59,036 nt of DNA from positions 1 to 59,036 of the forward strand of contig DYPD01000005.1 of assembly GCA_020720115.1 (NCBI GenBank), in the 5' to 3' direction. Origin of the DNA: Thiomargarita sp. GTDB taxonomy: Bacteria > Pseudomonadota > Gammaproteobacteria > Beggiatoales > Beggiatoaceae. Positions 15,981-22,823 of the stretch are shown here, in pieces. The notes below the pieces were generated by a model that made no database searches, was not told the origin of the DNA, and worked only from the letters and a program-made list of their open reading frames with translations. The position numbers and the translations under genes were made by a program. The stretch's first letter is position 1, and every line of letters begins with the position of its first letter.

Positions 15981-17438
15981 TTAATAGTCAAGTTTCCAGG
16001 CAGGCAAGGTATTGTAAATATAGGCTTTGACATCGCTTGCTTGAGTAGCAATAGTGGTTAGATTATGGTTTATAGGATCAATCATTAGCATGACCAACAA
16101 CAACAAAACAGCAACAACAAGCGCCGGCTGTAATTCACGTTTATGCGGCATACTAGGAGGTTGCTCCGCAGAGTTTTGGTATAAAACGCGAATGAAGCGG
16201 AAAAAATAGGCTGCTTCAACCACAATAGACAATAAGAACACAATCATCGCAATTTGATACCAATTGCCCGCTGCAAAACCCGCTTGCAATAATACAAATT
16301 TTGCCCAGAAGCCTGGTAAGGGCGGGATACCAATCATGGACAAAGAAAATACAATCAATAGAAAGCTGGCAAGCGGCGCTTTTTGCGCCACACCGCGCAA
16401 GGAGGAAAAATCACCCCGCCAATTTTCGGCAAGCATAAACAAGCCAGTTTTAACCAAGGCATGATGAAACGCCAGCGCAATGCCACTGAGAATGCCTAAA
16501 GGACCAGGGATAGAAAAAGCAATGGCAATGACGCTGAGTTGTCCAATGGAAGAATAAGCCAGGGTGCGGCGTAAATCCTTAGCATGAAAAGCCGCTAACT
16601 CCCCAGTTACCAAACCCGCTACCCCTATACCAAGCAACAGCATGTAGGCATATTCATGCGAGTACAGCAACAGCAACAAGCGCAGCACCACGACCATCGC
16701 CAACTTGGAAACAATACCTGCCAGCAAGGCAGAAACTCGCACTGGTGCATGAGCGTAAACTTCAGCAACCCAGGTATTGACGGGGAAAAGTTCAGCCTTC
16801 ACAGAAAAACCAATCAGCATCAAAGCAAAGGCGCTTAAGCCAGCAGCGCCCTGTAAAAGCTCAGGCGCTAATAAAGTCAGATGTGACAAATTTAGCGTCC
16901 CTGTTAGGGCGTAAATGATTGAAATGCCGAGTAAAATTAAAGACGAGCCTAGTGATCCAATAAGCAGAAAACGTAGACTGGCTGCGTAACCACAGGCATC
17001 GCCTCGGCGGCTTGCAGACAAACCATAAGAAGCTACGGCAACAATTTCAAAAAACACATAAACGTTAAATAAGTCACCCGATAACACCAGACCGCTACCG
17101 CCACCCACAATCAGTAACAGTAGCATTTCTTCTTTAACCCGCCGATGCCAAGCACCCAACCAGAGCAGCAAACTTCCACTCAGCAATAGCAAAACAAACA
17201 AAAGCGACAAACCATCTATATAAAACACAATACCCAATGGCGCGGTGAAGCCACCCATAGCCATGCTTTGTGCACCAACAACCTCAACGCCATGCCAAAG
17301 CCCAAGGCAAATAATCAAATTAACCACCAAGATAAGGGGCGCAACCCAACTACCCACTTGGGCGTAATGCCGATAAACCATTGGTAGCATAAATGCGCCA
17401 AGAAAAGGCAAAATGACCAACAAAATCGGACCCATCAT
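15981..17438 (-). CDS. mrpD: MrpD/MnhD-type antiporter subunit
   Basis: The 485-aa, roughly 14-helix product has FFEIVAVASYGLSA (membrane Glu), LIGFSVKAELFPVNTWVAEV with AHAPVRVSALLAGIVSKLAM (the conserved Lys and P-A-x-V-S region), LAYSSIGQLSVIA, FHHALVKTGLFM and IGIPPLPGFWAKF. This wording fits MrpD/MnhD. Its ATG overlaps the mrpC stop by 4 bases. In Mrp and MBX complexes it is one of the two large ion-translocating subunits. Confidence 0.92.
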   Translation of the reverse strand: MMGPILLVILPFLGAFMLPMVYRHYAQVGSWVAPLILVVNLIICLGLWHGVEVVGAQSMAMGGFTAPLGIVFYIDGLSLLFVLLLLSGSLLLWLGAWHRRVKEEMLLLLIVGGGSGLVLSGDLFNVYVFFEIVAVASYGLSASRRGDACGYAASLRFLLIGSLGSSLILLGISIIYALTGTLNLSHLTLLAPELLQGAAGLSAFALMLIGFSVKAELFPVNTWVAEVYAHAPVRVSALLAGIVSKLAMVVVLRLLLLLYSHEYAYMLLLGIGVAGLVTGELAAFHAKDLRRTLAYSSIGQLSVIAIAFSIPGPLGILSGIALAFHHALVKTGLFMLAENWRGDFSSLRGVAQKAPLASFLLIVFSLSMIGIPPLPGFWAKFVLLQAGFAAGNWYQIAMIVFLLSIVVEAAYFFRFIRVLYQNSAEQPPSMPHKRELQPALVVAVLLLLVMLMIDPINHNLTTIATQASDVKAYIYNTLPAWKLDY

Positions 17439-17905
17439 GCGGTTTCTCCCTCATTTATCATCTTGCTTTGCAAAGTTAAATTAGTATCCGTTTGGAAGGA
17501 AGCAGGAGAATCGCCAGAAGTTTCAGGTACAGCGGCAATTTTTTTGGCAATTTGACGCACATCTAAAGTACCAAAAGCGCGATATATTTTAATAATCAAC
17601 GCCAAGGCTAAGGCTTGCACACCAACCCCAATAACAATGGCTGTCAGGACTAAAGCTTGAGGGACCGGATCAACCATGCCAATAGTATGTAAGTTGGTGA
17701 GGGCAGGGTCCACTAAAATAGGCGCATCAGCATAAGGACGATAACCTACAGTGACGAGAAACAGATTAACGCCTGATTCCAACAATAATAATCCTAACAC
17801 CATGCGAATGAGGTCATGATAAAACACCATCGCAAATATACCCAAGGTGAGCAACCCAATTGCCCCTAGATAAGCAAAAATGGGAATCCAGGTCACATTA
17901 TCCAT
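17435..17905 (-). CDS. mrpC: MrpC/NuoK-type subunit
   Basis: The 156-aa product has three membrane helices. The NuoK/MnhC pattern is clear: LGLLLLESGVNLFLVTVGY (membrane Glu), DPVPQALVLTAIVIGVGVQA and LALALIIKIYRAFG. A C-terminal hydrophilic tail of about 45 residues (after VRQIAKKIAAVPETSGD) is longer than usual for MrpC. It overlaps mrpD by ATGA and lies 28 bases after mrpB. Confidence 0.92.
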   Translation of the reverse strand: MDNVTWIPIFAYLGAIGLLTLGIFAMVFYHDLIRMVLGLLLLESGVNLFLVTVGYRPYADAPILVDPALTNLHTIGMVDPVPQALVLTAIVIGVGVQALALALIIKIYRAFGTLDVRQIAKKIAAVPETSGDSPASFQTDTNLTLQSKMINEGETA

Positions 17906-17933
17906 TGTTTTTAATCCCTAATTTGAAATCTTC

Positions 17934-18638
17934 TTAGGTCTGGGTAAAACGAGCCAGCAAGCCCGCCAGCTCTGAACCTACTTTAATACCGATAGCTGTA
18001 TACAGCAGTGGCAAGCTGCCAGCCGAAACGAGATCGCCAACAATGCCAGGCGATCCTAGTGGGGCAAGAAAATAGCCCTGTCCAAAAAGCCCCAACAATC
18101 CAATCACGATAAAGCTACCGCCAGCTAAGCCTTCTACTAAACTACTTACATTGTGTGAAAATGGACCTGCGGGAGAAGTCAGTACCGGGATAAAAAATGC
18201 TGCGGCTAATACTGCACCGCCCTGGAAACCGCCGCCCGGTGTCAGGTGACCATGTACAATAATGTAAGCGCCTAGCAGGAGCAAAAAAGGAAACAATAGA
18301 TGCGAAGAGATTTGCAAAACGAAGCCAGCAGCAGGAAAGCGAACTAATGGTTGTAAGTTCTGCGCTTCTTCTTCAGGAGAATTAGATAACACCATGCCCG
18401 CTGCGGTTGCGGCGACAAATAAAATGATGAGTTCACCTAAAGTGTCTAAGCCACGATATGCCAGCACTACTGAAGTGACTATGTTCGCTGTACCCACTTC
18501 TTTTGGCGCAAGCGCAAGGATGCTTTGTCCAATACCATTTAAGCTGCCGTTAGTGTAAGGAAACTCGGTAAGCACTAGAGCGAGTAGAAAAGCCAAACCT
18601 GCTAACAAAGCTAAAGCTGTAATATCTCTAAAGCTCAT
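17934..18638 (-). CDS. mrpB: MrpB-type (MnhB domain) subunit
   Basis: The 234-aa product contains the MnhB domain signature HGHLTPGGGFQGGAVLAAAF at its centre. It is preceded by an N-terminal extension with two helices (GLAFLLALVLTEFPY; LDTLGELIILFVAATAAGMV) that resemble the C-terminal domain of MrpA. The fusion of an MrpA-tail-like part with MnhB mirrors the MbhE/MbhF region of archaeal complexes. It starts 3 bases after the DUF4040 gene stop. Confidence 0.88.
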   Translation of the reverse strand: MSFRDITALALLAGLAFLLALVLTEFPYTNGSLNGIGQSILALAPKEVGTANIVTSVVLAYRGLDTLGELIILFVAATAAGMVLSNSPEEEAQNLQPLVRFPAAGFVLQISSHLLFPFLLLLGAYIIVHGHLTPGGGFQGGAVLAAAFFIPVLTSPAGPFSHNVSSLVEGLAGGSFIVIGLLGLFGQGYFLAPLGSPGIVGDLVSAGSLPLLYTAIGIKVGSELAGLLARFTQT

Positions 18639-18641
18639 AAG

Positions 18642-18920
18642 TTACACCTGGTCTTTTGAGGGAGGAGAAGGAGGATTTTCAATATGCCACAAGCCTACGC
18701 GGCGCAAGGTCAAAACTAATAAAACCCCGCTTAAACCTGAGCCTACTGCGGCTTCAGCCAGCGCCACATCAGGCGCACGCAATAACACAAAAAGGATGGA
18801 CAATGCCAGAGAAACAACGGAAGTTGCAACCACTGCCGCCAGCGTATTACGCAACACCAGTACGCCAATGGCCGCACTCAACATGACCAGCACGGTAGCC
18901 AGTGTCAGCCAAAAAGCCAT
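18642..18920 (-). CDS. DUF4040 subunit (MbxD-like)
   Basis: The 92-aa product has three helices. The DUF4040 motif APDVALAEAAVGSGLSGVLL, which in Mrp belongs to the C-terminal part of MrpA, here stands as a separate gene as in MBH/MBX/MBS operons. It overlaps the mrpG stop by 1 base. A separate DUF4040 gene with no full-length MrpA is a key reason to compare this cluster with MBX/MBS rather than a classical seven-gene Mrp antiporter. Confidence 0.85.
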   Translation of the reverse strand: MAFWLTLATVLVMLSAAIGVLVLRNTLAAVVATSVVSLALSILFVLLRAPDVALAEAAVGSGLSGVLLVLTLRRVGLWHIENPPSPPSKDQV

Positions 18921-19225
18921 TAACCTTCTCCTTTATCTAAAGCGGCACGATAAGGACGCAAGCCAGTTTTGTAAGCCGCCCGCGCCAAAGTGGAAGAAGC
19001 GATGGGGGATGTCAGCAAAATGAATAGCGCAATGAGTAACAATTTAGGCCACCATAGCGGGTAATAGACAGCTATGCCTAGCAAAACTGATAAAGAACCT
19101 AGCGTGGTGGCTTTAGTGCCAGCCTGAATGCGATTATAAACATCTGGCATACGGAACAACCCTAAAGCACCGAGAAATAAAAACGATGTGCCCAATAAAA
19201 TCAAACTGGCGCCAATAATTTGCAT
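18920..19225 (-). CDS. mrpG: MrpG-type subunit
   Basis: The 101-aa product has three helices. The characteristic FLGALGLFRMPDVYNRIQAG followed by TKATTLG marks MnhG/MrpG. It starts 2 bases after the mrpF stop. Confidence 0.92.
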   Translation of the reverse strand: MQIIGASLILLGTSFLFLGALGLFRMPDVYNRIQAGTKATTLGSLSVLLGIAVYYPLWWPKLLLIALFILLTSPIASSTLARAAYKTGLRPYRAALDKGEG

Positions 19226-19227
19226 AA

Positions 19228-19527
19228 TTAATCCGCCTCTTTTTGAGATGAAACCGCGTCAGCCTGCTTCGCATCTGGCTCAATCATCCTTGCAATCACT
19301 ACCACAGCAACAAAAGCCAGAGCGGCATAGACTAGAGCAATATCCAAGTAAATTGAATTGCCAAAGAAAGCCGCCAGCCAGACCAATGCGGCAGTGGTAA
19401 TGATAGCGAGCGTATCTGCTGCAACCACGCGATCAGGTGTCGTAGGTCCAGCAAAAAAGCGCCAGATCGCTAAGGCTAAGGCTGCCAAACCTATTACGAA
19501 GGCGAGCACAATGAGAAAGTTTTCCAT
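19228..19527 (-). CDS. mrpF: MrpF-type subunit
   Basis: The 99-aa product starts at MENFLIVLAFVIG; an in-frame ATG at 19575 would overlap mrpE by 44 bases and adds an unlikely hydrophilic leader. RFFAGPTTPDRVVAADTLAI is the MnhF/MrpF signature, followed by two helices. It begins 4 bases after the mrpE stop. Confidence 0.9.
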   Translation of the reverse strand: MENFLIVLAFVIGLAALALAIWRFFAGPTTPDRVVAADTLAIITTAALVWLAAFFGNSIYLDIALVYAALAFVAVVVIARMIEPDAKQADAVSSQKEAD

Positions 19528-19531
19528 GAGA

Positions 19532-20071
19532 TTATTTAATAAATTTGCTGAGATAGTATTCAAACTGTGCGGCAATAGAAGCTGTCGCGTGTGTCATATC
19601 GCGCCCTGGAGTGCTGTCTATCCAATGGATTTGCAAGCGATCTGCAAACACATCTACGGTTAGAGTACCAGGCGTTAAAGTAATGCAATTGGCGAGTAGC
19701 AGCTTGCCTAAATCAGAACGCAAATGGGTTTCTACTTCGACAATCGCGGGGTTAATGGGTAAACGCGGAGACAGAACGCGGGCAGCGACGTCCAAATTGG
19801 AACGCAACAGCGCCCACAAAAACACCCCGACATAAACCAAAACATACAACGCAATAGCGGGGTGCCATTTAATGGCATCTAGTATGTGTAAATGCGGCTT
19901 GGAAAGCCAAGCTGTCAAAACTGCGATGATCAGCCCGATAGAAAGCTCGGCGGGGTCAAAAGTGCCGACCATCAGGAGCCAAACTGGATATATAAAGGCT
20001 GTAGCGAGCAGGATACGCTGCCAGCCGTATGCTGCTTGAGGCACATTTACTGAGGAGGTATTGGTATTCAT
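19532..20071 (-). CDS. mrpE: MrpE-type subunit
   Basis: The 179-aa product starts at ATG 20071, 5 bases after AAGGA; the longer frame to 20134 has no binding site. Three N-terminal helices are followed by a cytoplasmic domain with LGKLLLANCITLTPGTLTVD, the MnhE/MrpE motif, and IHWIDSTPG. It is the first gene of the antiporter operon, divergent from the phosphatase gene at 20194. The 122-bp gap should hold both promoters. Confidence 0.9.
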   Translation of the reverse strand: MNTNTSSVNVPQAAYGWQRILLATAFIYPVWLLMVGTFDPAELSIGLIIAVLTAWLSKPHLHILDAIKWHPAIALYVLVYVGVFLWALLRSNLDVAARVLSPRLPINPAIVEVETHLRSDLGKLLLANCITLTPGTLTVDVFADRLQIHWIDSTPGRDMTHATASIAAQFEYYLSKFIK

Positions 20072-20193
20072 AATCCTTGATTTACCCAACCAAACTGGAA
20101 AAATCCCTAATCCGGGCTGATGCATTCTCCCCATAGGATAGGAGGAACGTCCTCTAATGTAAACAGCTTCAACCCAAACGTGATAAAGTTTAA

Positions 20194-21513
20194 ATGTTCG
20201 CTACATTTTATGACACGATGGTTACAATCCCCACCAAAACAGGACTAAACATTTTCTCGCAAGCTGCTACGCCTATGCTCCCTACTGAATTTTTACCTTC
20301 CCAACCGATCAACGTGTTGCTCGTGGATGACCAACTCATCATCTATGAGGCGCTAAAACAATTGCTGGCAAGTGAAACAGACCTGAAACTGCATTACTGC
20401 GCCGATCCTTCTGAAGCCATTCCGCTGGCAAATCGCATTTTTCCGACCGTGATTTTGCAGGATTTGGTCATGCCTGGTTTAGACGGCTTGGCGTTGGTGC
20501 GTTACTTTCGTGCCAACACCGCCACTCGCAACGTGCCGCTGATCGTGCTGTCTAGCAAGGAAGACCCAGGCGTGAAAGCCGAAGCCTTTGCCCTGGGCGC
20601 AAATGATTACATGGTAAAGCTACCAGATCGCCTGGAAATTATTGCGCGTCTGCGTTATCACGCACAAGGCTTTATTCATTTTTTGCAAAGAAACGCTGCC
20701 ATGCGCGAACTGGAAGCCGCGAATGCGCAGATTACCGCACTGAATGAAAAACTGGCTTCAGAAAATGTGCGCATGCGTACTGAACTAGAAGTCTCGCGGC
20801 ATTTACAACAGATGCTCCTGCCGCATGACGCCGATCTCCGCGTTGTGCAAGAATTGGAAATCGCCGGCTTTATGCAACCCGCCGACGAAGTGGGTGGCGA
20901 TTATTACGACATCATTCCGACGGACGACGGCGACGTATTTATCAGCATCGGCGACGTGACCGGACACGGCTTAGAAAGCGGCGTGCTGGCGATTATGGCG
21001 CAAATGGGCGTGCGGGTTTTGCTGGCGGCAGGTTATACCCAAGCCAAGCATTTCTTTCCGGCACTCAACACCGCGTTGCACGCCAATGTGCAGCGCATGA
21101 AAAGCAATAAAAACATGAGTTTAGCTTTATTGCGTTACCAGCAAAATCATCTGGAAATCAGCGGTCAACACGAATCCGTGCTGTTGGTTCATAAAGGGCA
21201 ATTGCAAATTGTCGAAACAGACGAATTGGGCTTTCTAGTGGGTTTCATGCAAGACATCACGCCTTATGTGCAGCAAGCGCAGTTGCCTTTTACCGCTGGA
21301 GACGCGCTGGTGCTCTACAGCGACGGTATTGTTGAAGCAGAAAATCCGCAGCGTGAAGAATACGGTTTACCGCGTTTGTGCGAATTATTAAGCAGGCACT
21401 GGCAAAAATCCGCGCAAGCCTTACAAACCGTCATCTTAAATGATGTGCGCCAGCATATAGCCAGTCAAAAATTGTTTGATGATATGACGCTGGTTATCTT
21501 AAAACGGCGGTAA
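20194..21513 (+). CDS. Response regulator-PP2C (SpoIIE-type) phosphatase
   Basis: The 439-aa product begins with a receiver domain (residues 38-160): VLLVDDQ acidic pocket, phospho-acceptor Asp 90 in LQDLVMPGLDG, LSS and YMVKLPD. A coiled coil (170-205) leads into a SpoIIE/RsbU PP2C domain with PADEVGGDYYDI, ISIGDVTGHGLESG, LYSDGIVEAENP and DDMTLVIL, the metal-binding Asp residues all present. It should dephosphorylate a Ser/Thr on a partner-switch protein when the receiver is phosphorylated. The likely kinase for the receiver (22824) and likely substrate (22108) are in the same operon. Other in-frame starts (20218, 20275) are possible. Confidence 0.9.
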   Translation: MFATFYDTMVTIPTKTGLNIFSQAATPMLPTEFLPSQPINVLLVDDQLIIYEALKQLLASETDLKLHYCADPSEAIPLANRIFPTVILQDLVMPGLDGLALVRYFRANTATRNVPLIVLSSKEDPGVKAEAFALGANDYMVKLPDRLEIIARLRYHAQGFIHFLQRNAAMRELEAANAQITALNEKLASENVRMRTELEVSRHLQQMLLPHDADLRVVQELEIAGFMQPADEVGGDYYDIIPTDDGDVFISIGDVTGHGLESGVLAIMAQMGVRVLLAAGYTQAKHFFPALNTALHANVQRMKSNKNMSLALLRYQQNHLEISGQHESVLLVHKGQLQIVETDELGFLVGFMQDITPYVQQAQLPFTAGDALVLYSDGIVEAENPQREEYGLPRLCELLSRHWQKSAQALQTVILNDVRQHIASQKLFDDMTLVILKRR

Positions 21514-21530
21514 ATCTTGGAGGTTAATAC

Positions 21531-22124
21531 ATGACACCGCGCTTTTTGGGCAACTTTATTGAACCCTCAGAACACCAAACCGAATATCTCCATATTGGAT
21601 TTTCGCCCAGTTCTATTCCCCTAAAGCAGCGTTGGCGCAACAACGGTTTATCCGCAGACTTTTTAGCCGATTACCTCAGTGCGTTTTATCCAGGCGAAAA
21701 TACCCAACAACATGAAGAATTGCGTGATTCGGTCAGTCACATCGCCAACGAATTACTAGAAAACGCCATGAAATACAATGATGAAAGCGCTGTTTGCCCA
21801 ATCCATATTCGTTTGCACTTAAATCCTGAGCATTTGCGTATTTATGTCACCAACAGCCTCACCTTTGAACACCAAACACACTTGCAAAAATTTATTGAAA
21901 AACTATTACACTCAGACCCCCAAAGCTTATATTTACAACTCATTGAAACCTCCAGTTTGGACACTTCTTTGGAAACCTCTGGGCTAGGCTTGCTGGGTCT
22001 GTTAGAAGATTACCAAGCGCAACTTGGCTGGAAATTTAGCCAAACAGAGAGCGAAGGTGTCTCAATTTTATTAGTCACCACTATGGCATTACTTCCGATA
22101 GAAAACCATGAACATTCAGGGTGA
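21531..22124 (+). CDS. slr1658-like regulator (HATPase/anti-sigma-kinase-like)
   Basis: This 197-aa protein of the family I know as slr1658-type regulators is related in role to SiaB/DUF6272 kinases. IGFSPSSIPLKQRWRNNGLS followed by ADFLADYL is its hallmark. The ATP-binding N-box analogue is HIANELLENAMKYND (E-x3-N), and SGLGLLGLLEDY supplies the glycine-rich lid. It probably phosphorylates a serine of the STAS-like protein encoded next, opposing the PP2C phosphatase. AGGAGG-like GGAGG lies 9 bases before the ATG, and its end overlaps the next gene by 17 bases. Confidence 0.75.
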   Translation: MTPRFLGNFIEPSEHQTEYLHIGFSPSSIPLKQRWRNNGLSADFLADYLSAFYPGENTQQHEELRDSVSHIANELLENAMKYNDESAVCPIHIRLHLNPEHLRIYVTNSLTFEHQTHLQKFIEKLLHSDPQSLYLQLIETSSLDTSLETSGLGLLGLLEDYQAQLGWKFSQTESEGVSILLVTTMALLPIENHEHSG

Positions 22125-22818
22125 TGGTTACAGCGTGCAATACCATGCCGCAGATGCCAGTCTGCAAATGCAGGGCATCATGCGCCTCAAAGGCGAAGAA
22201 TATGCGCCGCTAGTGGCGCTTTTAGAGCACATTTTGCTCGCCGCCCCAGCGGTTATTCATTTGGATTTACGCCGACTTGATGCCTTAAACAGTTCCGGCA
22301 TCACCACCTTGGCTAAGTTTATTGCTCAAGTAAACCGCTTAAACAATAGTCGCTTAGTGGTGCTGGCTTCGCCCAATAGTGCGTGGCAAAAAAAATCATT
22401 GCATAATTTTCAGCGGCTTATGCCAAATTTGCAGACTAATTACCAACCGGAGCAAAAAATGGAAGTGCGCGGAATGGAAGTGCGCGGAGAGGAGTTTAGC
22501 CTGACCTATGTCACCGACACAGGCGTTATCCATTGCCAAGGCATAGTGCGTTTGCAGGGTGATGAATATCGCTCGATAGCGGCGTTACTGGAACAGGTAG
22601 CAACGCAACCGCCAGCCCGTTTGATGCTAGATTTGCGCGAATTACAAGCACTTAACAGTTCTGGCATTACCACATTGGCGCGTTTTGTAGCAAAACTTAA
22701 TCAGCAAGCCAACTATGCCTTAACCGTGCAAGGTAATCCTCAAATTGCCTGGCAAAAAAAATCTATCAAAAATTTCCAACGCTTAATGCCCACTATTGAG
22801 TTTGATTGGAGCACTTAA
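22108..22818 (+). CDS. Tandem slr1659-type STAS-like regulator
   Basis: The 236-aa product is two copies of one domain of about 105 residues. Copy 1 spans residues 4-110 (GYSVQYHAADASLQMQGIMR, LDALNSSGITTLAKF, WQKKSLHNFQRLMP) and copy 2 residues 127-234 (FSLTYVTDTGVIHCQGIVRL, LQALNSSGITTLARF, WQKKSIKNFQRLMP). The LNSSGI motif corresponds to the phosphorylated DSSG serine of SpoIIAA-like proteins, so each copy offers a phosphosite. The linker has a perfect 15-bp tandem duplication (22459-22488) coding MEVRG twice. Homologues I know have a single domain, so the doubling is unusual. Confidence 0.8.
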   Translation: MNIQGDGYSVQYHAADASLQMQGIMRLKGEEYAPLVALLEHILLAAPAVIHLDLRRLDALNSSGITTLAKFIAQVNRLNNSRLVVLASPNSAWQKKSLHNFQRLMPNLQTNYQPEQKMEVRGMEVRGEEFSLTYVTDTGVIHCQGIVRLQGDEYRSIAALLEQVATQPPARLMLDLRELQALNSSGITTLARFVAKLNQQANYALTVQGNPQIAWQKKSIKNFQRLMPTIEFDWST

Positions 22819-22823
22819 AATTG

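Noticed and set aside
16656-16838. Possible Gln-rich plus-strand ORF
   Set aside because: It is the complement of MrpD membrane helices.
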